A stretch of 64,000 nucleotides of DNA, from positions 124,001 to 188,000 of the forward strand of contig NZ_VCHQ01000008.1 of assembly GCF_005860775.1 (NCBI RefSeq). The letters are read 5' to 3'. The DNA comes from Klebsiella indica. GTDB taxonomy: Bacteria; Pseudomonadota; Gammaproteobacteria; Enterobacterales; Enterobacteriaceae. Positions 48,937-57,723 of the stretch are shown piece by piece. Each line of letters opens with the position of its first letter. Position 1 is the first letter of the stretch. The notes under the pieces are model-generated. The model ran no database searches, was not told the origin of the DNA, and saw nothing but the letters and a program-made list of their open reading frames with translations. Made by a program: the position numbers and the translations under genes.

Positions 48937-49065
48937 TTACCGCTTCGCGGCTTCCGATAACGCCCGCTGAATCGACAGCACGCTTAACGGTACAATCACC
49001 AATCCCACCAGAGCCTTTCCCTCAATCGTCTTCCCCAAAAATATCCAGCCCAAAAGATACAGCAT
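48937..49065 (-). pseudogene. C-terminal remnant of an EamA/DMT-type transporter
   Basis: A 42-codon minus-strand frame reads MLYLLGWIFLGKTIEGKALV then GLVIVPLSVLSIQRAL and ends EAAKR-stop. It looks like the last membrane helix of an EamA drug/metabolite transporter (GWIFLGE...G..LI..GV.LIQR). The frame upstream is closed by a stop, so the rest of the gene is gone. It is too short to be on its own a transporter. Assigned by pattern only. Confidence 0.5.
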
Positions 49066-49152
49066 GAAGCCGTCCGGGATATCTGCCTTTTATTTCATCA
49101 TGAGTGGGATTAAACTTATTTAACTATGACATAAGTATTCAGGGATTCATTC

Positions 49153-49428
49153 TTGCAGCGTATTGTAAAGCTGGCGTGCCCGGCACCGTTATTATTCTCG
49201 CTTTTTATGCTTTCCGGCTGCTCATTTTCCCCGGCGATTCCGGTATTAGGCGCGGCATTCCCCGGCTGGTTTTTCTGTTTATTAATTGCTGCGTTTTTGC
49301 TTATCCCCTGCCATATCCTGATTGTGCGCAATGGGTGGCAATCGCGATTTTCTCCGCTGGTCTTCAGCTATCTGGCGCTGATGTTCCTGTTCGCCACTAT
49401 TTTGTGGTTCCTGTTCTTCGTAAACTAA
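49153..49428 (+). CDS. ytcA: YtcA-type small lipoprotein/membrane protein
   Basis: A 91-residue protein homologous to E. coli YtcA, which lies next to mdtNOP there too. It has a lipoprotein signal (LLFSLFMLSGCSFSPAIPVL, lipobox LSGC) and two further hydrophobic helices. The start is a TTG codon with AGGGA upstream; no ATG is available in frame near it. mdtN begins 5 bp after the stop, so it heads the efflux operon. Its role in the pump is not known. Confidence 0.82.
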   Translation: MQRIVKLACPAPLLFSLFMLSGCSFSPAIPVLGAAFPGWFFCLLIAAFLLIPCHILIVRNGWQSRFSPLVFSYLALMFLFATILWFLFFVN

Positions 49429-49433
49429 ATACT

Positions 49434-50462
49434 ATGGCCCAATCCCGCTCAAGCGTTATCCGTAAAAAGTGGCCCTTGCTGGCCCTGGTTCTCGCCGCTA
49501 TCCTGGCGCTGATTCTGGTTATCTGGCAGCTACAAACCTCGCCAGAAACGAACGATGCCTACGTGTATGCAGACACCATCGACGTAGTGCCGGAAGTAAG
49601 CGGGCGGATCGTCGACATGCCGATTCGCGACAACCAGCGGGTTAAGAAAGGCGACTTGCTGTTCCGCATCGATCCGCGCCCCTACCAGGCGATGCTCGAC
49701 GATGCCAGAGCGCGGCTGACAACCCTGGATGCGCAGATCATGCTGACCCGGCGCACAATCAAAGCGCAGGAATATAACGCGCAGTCGGTCGCCGCCGCCG
49801 TTGAACGCGCCAGAGCGTTGGTTAAACAAACCACCTCTTCGCGCATTCGCCTTGAACCCCTGGTGCCGCAGGGTTTTGCCTCGAAAGAGGATCTTGACCA
49901 GGCGCGAACGGCGGAAAAAGCCGCGCGCGCCGAGCTGGAGGCCACGCTGTTGCAGGCGAAACAGGCGTCAGCCGCCATAACCGGCGTCGATGCGATGGTG
50001 GCGCAGCGGGCAGGGATCCTGGCGCAAATCGCGCTGGCTGAGCTGCATCTCGAATTTACCGAAGTCCGTGCGCCGTTCAATGGCGTGGTGGTGGCGCTAA
50101 AAACCACGGTTGGTCAGTACGCTTCAGCGCTTAAACCGGTTTTTACTCTGCTTGATGACGACCACTGGTACGTGATAGCGAACTTCCGCGAAACCGATTT
50201 AAAAAACGTGCGTCCTGGTGTCCCGGCCAGAATCACCGTGATGACCAACCACAGCCGGATCTTCAAGGGCGTGGTTGACTCGGTGGGTACCGGCGTGCTG
50301 CCCGACGGCGGCAGCGTAATCGAAGGCCTGCCGGTTATTCAGAAAAGTATCAACTGGGTCCATGTCTCTCAGCGCTTTCCGGTCAAAATTGCCGTCAAAG
50401 ATCCCGATCCGAACCTGTTTCGTATGGGCGCCTCCGCCAGCGCCGTTCTGCAGCCGCAATAA
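49434..50462 (+). CDS. mdtN: MdtN-type membrane fusion protein of a multidrug efflux system
   Basis: Periplasmic adaptor of the HlyD/EmrA family, 342 residues, with one N-terminal membrane anchor (ALVLAAILALILVIWQL). The paired lipoyl halves are recognisable at TIDVVPEVSGRIVDMPIRDN and VRAPFNGVVVALKTTVGQYA, with a coiled-coil hairpin between (about residues 90-190) and the FRETDLKNVRPG beta-barrel. It starts at ATG 49434, downstream of a longer open frame. It joins MdtO and MdtP across the envelope. Confidence 0.9.
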   Translation: MAQSRSSVIRKKWPLLALVLAAILALILVIWQLQTSPETNDAYVYADTIDVVPEVSGRIVDMPIRDNQRVKKGDLLFRIDPRPYQAMLDDARARLTTLDAQIMLTRRTIKAQEYNAQSVAAAVERARALVKQTTSSRIRLEPLVPQGFASKEDLDQARTAEKAARAELEATLLQAKQASAAITGVDAMVAQRAGILAQIALAELHLEFTEVRAPFNGVVVALKTTVGQYASALKPVFTLLDDDHWYVIANFRETDLKNVRPGVPARITVMTNHSRIFKGVVDSVGTGVLPDGGSVIEGLPVIQKSINWVHVSQRFPVKIAVKDPDPNLFRMGASASAVLQPQ

Positions 50463-50474
50463 TAAGGAGGCGGT

Positions 50475-52418
50475 ATGCATAGCTTCTGGCCTTTTCTGAC
50501 CCAGGAACTCCGTGATACGCCGGGGCGAGCAAACTATACCTTACGTCTGACGCTCAGCTGCGCGGTGCTGATCGTCCTGTTCATGACGCTGCATATCCCA
50601 TTTTTACCCGTCGCGCTGATCGTGGTGTTTTACGTCAGCCAGCCTAACGTGCTGATAATCAAACTGGTCAGTGTCGTTTTTGTGATCACTGTCAGTATCG
50701 CCCTGGGCAGCATCCTGCTGATTATCAAGTGGACCTATGACTATCCGCTGATCCGTCTGGTTGCCTCGGTGTTTTTATTCTTCTGCGCGATTTACCTGAT
50801 GCGGGTGCTCGGCAAGCTGGGGCTGGCCTTCTTCGTGGTGGCGCTGGTGCTTATCTACGCGCAAACCTTCCCGTCGATGACCAGTCAGAGCGAAATTCTG
50901 GTGCGGCTGCTGCTGTGGCTATGGGTTGCGATTAACACCGCCATTCTGGTGACGCTGCTGGTTAACGCCTGTTTCCGGCAGGCCTTTCCTGGCTATCAGT
51001 TCAGGGCCCGTCTCGTGGTTATGTTGCGTCAGACGGCGCAGATCCTTACCCAATCAGGCGACGGAACATCACGGCCAACCTTTAAAGAGATTGCCGGACA
51101 GTTTAGCCAGCTGCAATCTCTGTATCAGCAGGCCTCACGGGCGACCCCGGAGATTGCCGCCAGTCCGCAGCTCTGGCAATCGCTGATGGCCGCCGTACTG
51201 CGCTGCTATCATTTGACGGCGCTGTTACAACCGGGTGATGACCATCCCCATGAGCGCCAATGGATAGCTCACGAGCTTACCGCACTGGCGGAGAATCTGC
51301 CCGCCGCCGCAACGGCCGATTTTCAGCCGCGCGATGTACCGCAGGAGAGCGCTAATAGCGTGATTTTGAAGGAAATCGCGCAGATCCTGACGCGGTTTGC
51401 ACGCGGCGAAACGATCCCGCTGCCGCAGGGCGAAGTGGAAAAAGCCCCGCTCCTGTTACCGGATGCATGGTCCAATCCGGCCTACTTGCATTTTGCCCTG
51501 AAAACGCTACTGGCGACGCTGCTGTGCTACGTTTTCTATACTGCCGCCGACTGGCAGGGCATCCACACCATTATGTTGAGCTGCGTGATTGTCGCCCAGC
51601 CCGGTCTGGGAGCCACCATGCAAAAAACGTGGCTACGCATTGGCGGCGCATTGCTGGCGACGCTGATTGCCCTGCTGTTGATCGTCTTTGTTCAACCCTG
51701 GACCGACTCACTGAGCGGCCTGCTGGCGATGACCCTGCCGGTTTTCGCGCTGTCCGCGTGGATTGCGGCCGGTTCAGAGCGCATCGCCTACGCCGGTATT
51801 CAGATCGGCTTCACCTTCGCGCTGGCATTCCTGAGCTGGTTTGGCCCGCTCAGTAACTTAACCGAACTGCGCGACAGGGTTATTGGTATTCTGCTTGGCG
51901 TACTGGTCTCCTCAATTATTCATCTCTATCTGTGGCCGGATAGCGAAGCGCCGCAGCTCAAAGCACGTCTGGCGCAGTTGTATCGTCAGCTTGCCCATAC
52001 CCTCTCCGCCCGCGATGATGAGATCAAACTGGTGCCGCTGTTTGCGGCGCTGACCAGCAGCGAAACGTTAATGCATCGGGTTGCCGCCGAGCCGCTGGGA
52101 ACCTACGCGCATCCCTATCCTGATGCCAAAAACTGGCCGGTTCGCGCGACCTTTAACCAGGCCGAGGAAATTGCGTGTTTAAGCGAAGGCTATCGGCTAT
52201 GCGCCTTGCCGGAAGACACCTTTTTAGCCGACTGCGCCAGGCGGCTTGCGGCCTACGCCCGCGATATCAACCCGTCGCCAAACCCGGCGGAGCCCGCGCG
52301 CGCGCTTCATCCGGACCCGGCCAATCCTTTCGGCACGCCGCTAGTCAACGCCCTGGCCGCGCTGCCGGAGTGGTCTTTTACATCATCCGTTATCCTGCCA
52401 CAGGCAACCAGGTCATGA
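50475..52418 (+). CDS. mdtO: MdtO-type FUSC-family efflux protein
   Basis: Inner membrane protein of the FUSC (aromatic acid exporter) family, 647 residues (E. coli MdtO 683). Two blocks of membrane helices (about residues 25-165 and 340-490) flank cytoplasmic domains. The second repeat has FALKTLLATLLCYVFYTAAD and the IHTIMLSCVIVAQPGLGATM motif. Similarity to E. coli MdtO is clear but not close, so this is a homologue rather than a near-identical orthologue. The stop overlaps the mdtP start (ATGA). Confidence 0.87.
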   Translation: MHSFWPFLTQELRDTPGRANYTLRLTLSCAVLIVLFMTLHIPFLPVALIVVFYVSQPNVLIIKLVSVVFVITVSIALGSILLIIKWTYDYPLIRLVASVFLFFCAIYLMRVLGKLGLAFFVVALVLIYAQTFPSMTSQSEILVRLLLWLWVAINTAILVTLLVNACFRQAFPGYQFRARLVVMLRQTAQILTQSGDGTSRPTFKEIAGQFSQLQSLYQQASRATPEIAASPQLWQSLMAAVLRCYHLTALLQPGDDHPHERQWIAHELTALAENLPAAATADFQPRDVPQESANSVILKEIAQILTRFARGETIPLPQGEVEKAPLLLPDAWSNPAYLHFALKTLLATLLCYVFYTAADWQGIHTIMLSCVIVAQPGLGATMQKTWLRIGGALLATLIALLLIVFVQPWTDSLSGLLAMTLPVFALSAWIAAGSERIAYAGIQIGFTFALAFLSWFGPLSNLTELRDRVIGILLGVLVSSIIHLYLWPDSEAPQLKARLAQLYRQLAHTLSARDDEIKLVPLFAALTSSETLMHRVAAEPLGTYAHPYPDAKNWPVRATFNQAEEIACLSEGYRLCALPEDTFLADCARRLAAYARDINPSPNPAEPARALHPDPANPFGTPLVNALAALPEWSFTSSVILPQATRS

Positions 52419-53893
52419 GAAAAATAATCCTCCCCACGCGCTTCTGGCACGCCTCGCCGCTGGCCTTTGCCCTGATGTTATTGACCGGCTGCGCGTTAAT
52501 TCAGGACGATCCCGGTCAGGTACCGATGATCAACCCCCAGCAGGCAGAACTGGCGCAGGTGATTCATCTGGCGAACAGCGGCTGGCCGCGTGCCCGCTGG
52601 TGGGAAGACTATCGGGATCCTCAGCTCAATATGCTGATCAATCGCGCGTTGCAAAACTCGCCGACCATGCAGGCTGCCAGGCTGCGTATTTCACAATCGC
52701 AGTCAACGGTCGAGCTGGCGCAGTCGGCAATGGGCGTACAGGCCACCGCCGTGGCAGCGCAAAACCGCCTGCGGGTAACCAACAGACAGTTCACCTGGCC
52801 CTATTCATACTCGCTACCGGTGGATAAAAACGGTCCCTGGTACACGCTGAATACGGTTGGCGTCGGGGCGACGCTGAATATCGATTTATGGGGCGCCGAT
52901 CGCGCCCGTGTCGCCGCGGCGATTGGCGAGAAGAATGCCCGACTGGCCGAAACTGCCGGCATCGAACTGGACCTCGCCAGCAGCGTGGCCCAGCTCTATT
53001 TCGCAATGCAGGCCACCTTCCAGAAAATCGAATTGCTCAATCAACTGACCGCTATCGCCCGGCTCTCGGTGCAGGCGCATGAACATCGTACTCAGCGTGG
53101 CATTGAAGATAGCGTCGATGTCGCCAACGCTCGGGCCGAACTGCTGGCGGCGCAGCAGCAGGTGATTACCGCGCAAGGGACGCTGACGCAGTATCGGGAA
53201 ACGCTGCGGGCGCTCATTGGCGCCGATGCGCATAATATGCCGGAGATTCATCCCGTGGCGCTGCCGTCGCTCCAGGAGACGCTCCCCGACTCGCTCTCCT
53301 TTGCGCTGCTGGCCCGCCGCCCGGATCTGCAGGCCCTGCGCGGCTATGTCAGTGCCTCCATCAGCCAGGTGGATGCGGCAAAAGCGGCGTTTTATCCGCA
53401 TTTTGATATCAAGGCTTTCTGGGGTTACAACGCCCTCAGCGTCGGCGACTTGTTTAAGTCCTCTTTCCAGCAGATCAACCTGCTGCCGGGACTCTATTTA
53501 CCCCTGTTTGACGGCGGGCGCTTAAACGCCAACCTGAAAGCGACGCGCACGGCGAGCAATATTCTGATTAAGCAATACAACCAGGCGGTACTGGATGCGG
53601 TTCGCGATGTGGCGATTAGCTCCAGCCAGCTGAACGATTTGAACCAACTGGCCGCCCTGCAACAACAAAAAGTGACGGCGGCGATGGCGACCACTGACAG
53701 CGCCAGCGCCCACTACCAGCGCGGGCTGCTCAGCGACTATGCGGCGCAGGAGGCGCGCCGTCCGGCCATCGCCCAACAGCTTTTGCTGCTGGATATCGAG
53801 GCCCGGCGCCTCAGTACCGATGTCTCGTTAATTAAAGCATTGGGCGGCGACTATCGCGGCCCGGCATCAAGCGGGAGTGAAAAGCCACGCTAA
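52415..53893 (+). CDS. mdtP: MdtP-type outer membrane efflux lipoprotein (TolC/NodT family)
   Basis: Outer membrane channel of the pump, 492 residues. It has a lipoprotein signal with lipobox LLTGC and the two outer membrane efflux repeats: a first with QAARLRISQSQSTVELAQSA and NIDLWGADRARVAAA, a second with FALLARRPDLQALRGYVSAS and PGLYLPLFDGGRLNANLKAT. It is translationally coupled to mdtO by a 4-bp overlap. In E. coli the MdtNOP system affects resistance to puromycin and acriflavine. Its stop overlaps the convergent LuxR gene by 4 bp. Confidence 0.92.
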   Translation: MRKIILPTRFWHASPLAFALMLLTGCALIQDDPGQVPMINPQQAELAQVIHLANSGWPRARWWEDYRDPQLNMLINRALQNSPTMQAARLRISQSQSTVELAQSAMGVQATAVAAQNRLRVTNRQFTWPYSYSLPVDKNGPWYTLNTVGVGATLNIDLWGADRARVAAAIGEKNARLAETAGIELDLASSVAQLYFAMQATFQKIELLNQLTAIARLSVQAHEHRTQRGIEDSVDVANARAELLAAQQQVITAQGTLTQYRETLRALIGADAHNMPEIHPVALPSLQETLPDSLSFALLARRPDLQALRGYVSASISQVDAAKAAFYPHFDIKAFWGYNALSVGDLFKSSFQQINLLPGLYLPLFDGGRLNANLKATRTASNILIKQYNQAVLDAVRDVAISSSQLNDLNQLAALQQQKVTAAMATTDSASAHYQRGLLSDYAAQEARRPAIAQQLLLLDIEARRLSTDVSLIKALGGDYRGPASSGSEKPR

Positions 53894-56592
53894 CTTAACA
53901 GGCGCCACTGCCGCGCCTGATTGACCGCCTGAATGCGGCCTTTAACCTGTAGCTTTTCATAAAGCTGTTTAAGGTGCCATTTGACAGTCTCCGCAGAAAT
54001 ACCCAGTTCGCGGGCGACGCCTTTATTGGAATAACCGTCGGCAATCAAACGCAGCGTCTGCTGCTCCCGCTCAGTAAGGTGCAACGCGGGCGGCTTATTG
54101 ATCACGATGCCGACAGCCGCAAAGCGGGAGAGCAAAGACGATATATCGGCGATCAGCGGATCATCTGCCGCGCCGCGCTTCAGCCTCTCCTCCAGCAACG
54201 CAGCCATGTCTGCGCCGCCATCCAACAGGCTGCGCAGTAGCCCCTGATGCAGCGCGCGTGAAAACGCGGGCCGGAAGACGTCCATCGCCTGTTCGCATGC
54301 TTCTGCCTGCCACAGGGCGACCGCCTGCATCAGTCGCAAACGTACGGCAAACAGCCACTCGCCGCTGGTTTCCCGAACGCTGGCCAGTTTATCCAACAGC
54401 CGCGCGGCAGCCTGCGGCTCACCATTCGCAATAAGTAAACGGCTCTGGCTTAAGGCAACATATCCGGCAACCGCGTCCGTCTGGTCAAAAGACTGTAAAC
54501 GAAGCAGCAGCGCATCAGCAGCCAGTTTATTCCCCACGTGGAGCGCGAGCGCGAGGCGCTCCGCCAGCAACGGTGCCTGCGCTCGTAGCCAGCCTCGCTG
54601 AACAGCCACCCCCTCAGCATGAAGTAACAGCGATTCAGCTTCTGCTAACCGCCCCATTTCGCGGGCCTGACGGGCCAGCACAACGTAACAACGGATCAGG
54701 CCGTCCGGCGGGCAAAAATCATCGATCATTCCCAGCCGTGGAATCAGCAGGTTTTGAATCTGCACTTCTTTACCCTGTTCCCAGGCGATCTCCGCCAGGA
54801 TTGGCGCCAGAGTCGCGCCGCTGCTGGAATTCACGCCGGTATGTTGTTCGGCATGGCGCAGCGCACGGAACGCCTGGCGTTCCGCTTCGGCAAGATTACC
54901 CTGTCGCAGATAGCTCTGCGCCATAACGAACGCCCGGTAGACCTCCACAAACAGGTTGCGGTTAGCGACACGCACGCCCGACACTTTCTGCTGAACGTCC
55001 AGCGCCTGCTGTGGCCGGGAATCCGCAAGGTGACAATAGCTGAGGATGTTGCACACCAGGCCATCGACCCAGATATCGCCGCAAGGGACCTCGCGCAATA
55101 GCGGTTCAACGATAGCGATACTGCTGGCAATATTGTCAGCGAAGGCTTCGCAGATAGCGCGAACCACGCGTAATTTGACCCACGAACTGTGAGTCAGCAC
55201 ATCGCTATGCGCCGCGACTTGCGCATCAATAGCATCCAGCAACTGGCGCGCCTCACCAAAACGGAAGCGATGCGCTAACGCCCAGGCCAGATTAAGCTGT
55301 AGCGCAATGCGCGACGGGTCCTGACTGGCGGGTAAATAGCGGATCCAGCGCACCAGAGTATCAATATCCCCCTCTTCCGCCAGCGACTGCGCGCCGGCTT
55401 CCGCATCTTTCGCCACCGACTTCCCGGCGGCCAGCGCATGGCGTATCGCCTCAGCCCATAGCTGCTGCGCAGCGAACCAGCCGCTGGCGCGATCGTGCAA
55501 CTGGCGAATATCAATCTCACGGCTGTGGCGCAAGCGGTACCGCAGGGCGTCGCGCATCAGCGGGTGGTAGCGAAACCAGACGCCGCTCTCGTCCAGCGCG
55601 GACAGAAACAGGTTGTGCTGTTCTATCCATTGCAACATCTCCCTGGCGTTATTTTTGCCGCTGACGGCATCACACAACGCCGGATGCAGACGATTAAGCA
55701 CAGAGGTATGCAAAAGAAAGTCGAATACCGCCGGCGGCAGCGGCGCGAAAATAACTTCCTCCAGGTAGCGTGAGAGGGAGCGCGCGCTGGCGCTAAGCCC
55801 CGTCATCACCGTGGATGCGTCCGGGGACAGCGCGGCCATTTTCATCCCGGCCACCCACCCTTCCGTGAGCGCAATAAGTCGGGGAATAGCCTGCGGTTTA
55901 AGCCCGGCAGCGCCGGAAAAATATGCGCGGGCTTCGCCGGGGTTAAAACGCAACTCCGGGTCATACACCTCCAGCAACTGATCCTGCATTTGCAGGCGGC
56001 TAAGAGCCAAAGGCGGTTGGTAGCGACTACCGATAATCAAGTGCAGAGCCGGCGGCGCATGGTTCAGCAGCCAGCTCATCCCCTGGTGAATCGCCGGATC
56101 GCTGATGTACTGGTAGTCGTCAAGAATCAGATACAGCGGGTGCGGGCACTGGTTAAGCTGATTGACAAGTTCGGCAAAAAACAGCGTGATATCAGCAGGC
56201 AGTTCCCCTTGCAGAATATGCAGAAACGGCGGGCTCCATCCCTGCCACAGCGGCCTTAACGCCTCCTGTAGATAGCGCATAAACAGCAGCGGCGCGCCGT
56301 CATCTTCATCCAGGTTCAGCCACGCCAGCGCATCCCCCTGCTGCTGGCGGTATCGATACCACTGCGCCAGTAGCGTCGTTTTACCAAAGCCTGCCGGGGC
56401 GCACACCAGCGTTAAGCGGCGAGATACAGCGGCGTCAAGGCGCTGCAGCAGACGTTCCCGCAACAGCAGCGTTTCCGCCGTACGGGGCGGCGTAAAGCGG
56501 GTGGCGATAAGCGGCAACGTGCGCGTAAAGCGAAAAGGTTCCTGGTGATCAAACGCTGCCAGTGGATCATCCGCTGAGGATAAAAAAGCCAT
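53890..56592 (-). CDS. MalT-type LuxR-family ATP-dependent regulator
   Basis: Large STAND-type activator, 900 residues. The N-terminal NTPase has Walker A VCAPAGFGKTTLLAQW and Walker B LYLILDDYQYI. A TPR-like superhelix spans about residues 430-800. The C-terminal LuxR helix-turn-helix is LTEREQQTLRLIADGYSNKG with ISAETVKWHLKQLYEKLQVK. AcoK of Klebsiella, an acetoin regulator, has the same build, and this gene is divergent from an acetoin reductase, so a similar role is likely. The start at 56592 has AGAGG upstream; the open frame begins 15 codons earlier. Confidence 0.88.
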   Translation of the reverse strand: MAFLSSADDPLAAFDHQEPFRFTRTLPLIATRFTPPRTAETLLLRERLLQRLDAAVSRRLTLVCAPAGFGKTTLLAQWYRYRQQQGDALAWLNLDEDDGAPLLFMRYLQEALRPLWQGWSPPFLHILQGELPADITLFFAELVNQLNQCPHPLYLILDDYQYISDPAIHQGMSWLLNHAPPALHLIIGSRYQPPLALSRLQMQDQLLEVYDPELRFNPGEARAYFSGAAGLKPQAIPRLIALTEGWVAGMKMAALSPDASTVMTGLSASARSLSRYLEEVIFAPLPPAVFDFLLHTSVLNRLHPALCDAVSGKNNAREMLQWIEQHNLFLSALDESGVWFRYHPLMRDALRYRLRHSREIDIRQLHDRASGWFAAQQLWAEAIRHALAAGKSVAKDAEAGAQSLAEEGDIDTLVRWIRYLPASQDPSRIALQLNLAWALAHRFRFGEARQLLDAIDAQVAAHSDVLTHSSWVKLRVVRAICEAFADNIASSIAIVEPLLREVPCGDIWVDGLVCNILSYCHLADSRPQQALDVQQKVSGVRVANRNLFVEVYRAFVMAQSYLRQGNLAEAERQAFRALRHAEQHTGVNSSSGATLAPILAEIAWEQGKEVQIQNLLIPRLGMIDDFCPPDGLIRCYVVLARQAREMGRLAEAESLLLHAEGVAVQRGWLRAQAPLLAERLALALHVGNKLAADALLLRLQSFDQTDAVAGYVALSQSRLLIANGEPQAAARLLDKLASVRETSGEWLFAVRLRLMQAVALWQAEACEQAMDVFRPAFSRALHQGLLRSLLDGGADMAALLEERLKRGAADDPLIADISSLLSRFAAVGIVINKPPALHLTEREQQTLRLIADGYSNKGVARELGISAETVKWHLKQLYEKLQVKGRIQAVNQARQWRLLS

Positions 56593-56753
56593 ACCACGAT
56601 TACCTCTTGATTCCGTCCGTCCGGCTATCCCCCCCATCAGGGGAGTAGGCCATGCTTGTCGTGCCCGATAGAGTAGTTTAATCCTCCGCCACTGCTACGT
56701 CGTCAGTCGCGGATATCCATAGTTTATTAATCAGTACAAGGTGAGTACAGAAT

Positions 56754-57533
56754 ATGGCTATCGAAAATAAAGTTGCGTTAGTGACCGGCGCCGGTCAGGG
56801 CATTGGCCGCGGTATTGCATTACGTCTGGCCAAAGACGGCGCATCGCTGATGCTGGTCGACGTGAACCCGGAAGGGATTGCCGCCGTCGCCGCCGAAGTT
56901 GAAGCGCTCGGTCGTAAAGCGGCCACCTTCGTCGCCAATATCGCCGATCGCGATCAAGTCTATGCCGCCATTGATGAGGCGGAAAAACAGCTGGGCGGCT
57001 TCGATATTATCGTTAACAACGCCGGGATCGCGCAGGTACAGGCGCTGGCTGATGTCACGCCTGAAGAAGTCGATCGGATTATGCGCATCAACGTTCAGGG
57101 CACCTTGTGGGGAATTCAGGCAGCGGCGAAAAAATTCATCGACCGTCAGCAGAAAGGGAAAATCATCAATGCCTGTTCCATTGCCGGTCATGATGGTTTT
57201 GCGATGCTGGGGATCTATTCCGCCACGAAATTTGCCGTGCGCGCCCTGACCCAGGCGGCGGCGAAAGAGTACGCCAGTCGCGGTATTACGGTTAACGCCT
57301 ATTGTCCGGGGATTGTGGGAACCGGTATGTGGACCGAAATCGATAAGCGTTTCTCGGAAATTACCGGCGCGCCGGTTGGCGAAACCTACAAAAAATATGT
57401 GGAAGGCATCGCCCTTGGCCGCGCCGAAACGCCGGACGATGTGGCAAGCCTGGTCTCCTATCTGGCAGGCCCGGACTCCGATTATGTTACCGGTCAGTCG
57501 ATCCTGATCGATGGCGGTATTGTTTACCGTTAA
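56754..57533 (+). CDS. Acetoin/diacetyl reductase (2,3-butanediol dehydrogenase type SDR)
   Basis: Short-chain dehydrogenase of 259 residues close to BudC and (S)-acetoin-forming diacetyl reductases. NAD-binding motif [10 protein letters not shown], and the catalytic Ser142, Tyr155, Lys159 set (IYSATKFA). [11 protein letters not shown] and [14 protein letters not shown] match the butanediol dehydrogenase group well. It is divergent from the MalT-type regulator and stands alone, with no budA, budB or aco genes beside it. Other polyols remain possible substrates. Confidence 0.85.
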   Translation: MAIENKVALVTGAGQGIGRGIALRLAKDGASLMLVDVNPEGIAAVAAEVEALGRKAATFVANIADRDQVYAAIDEAEKQLGGFDIIVNNAGIAQVQALADVTPEEVDRIMRINVQGTLWGIQAAAKKFIDRQQKGKIINACSIAGHDGFAMLGIYSATKFAVRALTQAAAKEYASRGITVNAYCPGIVGTGMWTEIDKRFSEITGAPVGETYKKYVEGIALGRAETPDDVASLVSYLAGPDSDYVTGQSILIDGGIVYR

Positions 57534-57541
57534 ACGTCAAC

Positions 57542-57562
57542 CCCGGCGCAGAACGCGCCGGG
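57542..57562 (+). terminator. Hairpin after the acetoin reductase gene
   Basis: Perfect 8-bp stem CCCGGCGC/GCGCCGGG with a 5-base loop, 8 bp after the stop. It has no T-run, so intrinsic termination is uncertain. Confidence 0.5.
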
Positions 57563-57576
57563 TATCTGAAAGACTA

Positions 57577-57723
57577 AGAGCCTATCCCACCAGGCGTTAT
57601 TGGCGCAGACAGTTTGAACACGGCCAGCGCGGAAGAACCGGAGCGTACACGTAGTACGTGAGGATTCTGAGCACTGCCCAGGTTCAAAATGACAAGCGAA
57701 ATAGCCCTAACGGGATAGGCTCT
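57577..57723. repeat. 147-bp repeat element with 12-bp perfect terminal inverted repeats
   Basis: The element is bounded by AGAGCCTATCCC (57577-57588) and GGGATAGGCTCT (57712-57723), with an internal CACGTAGTACGTG palindrome. It looks like a non-autonomous miniature repeat. I recall similar intergenic sequences in other enterobacteria but cannot name it firmly. Its right end forms part of the peptide transporter stop codon. Confidence 0.7.
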
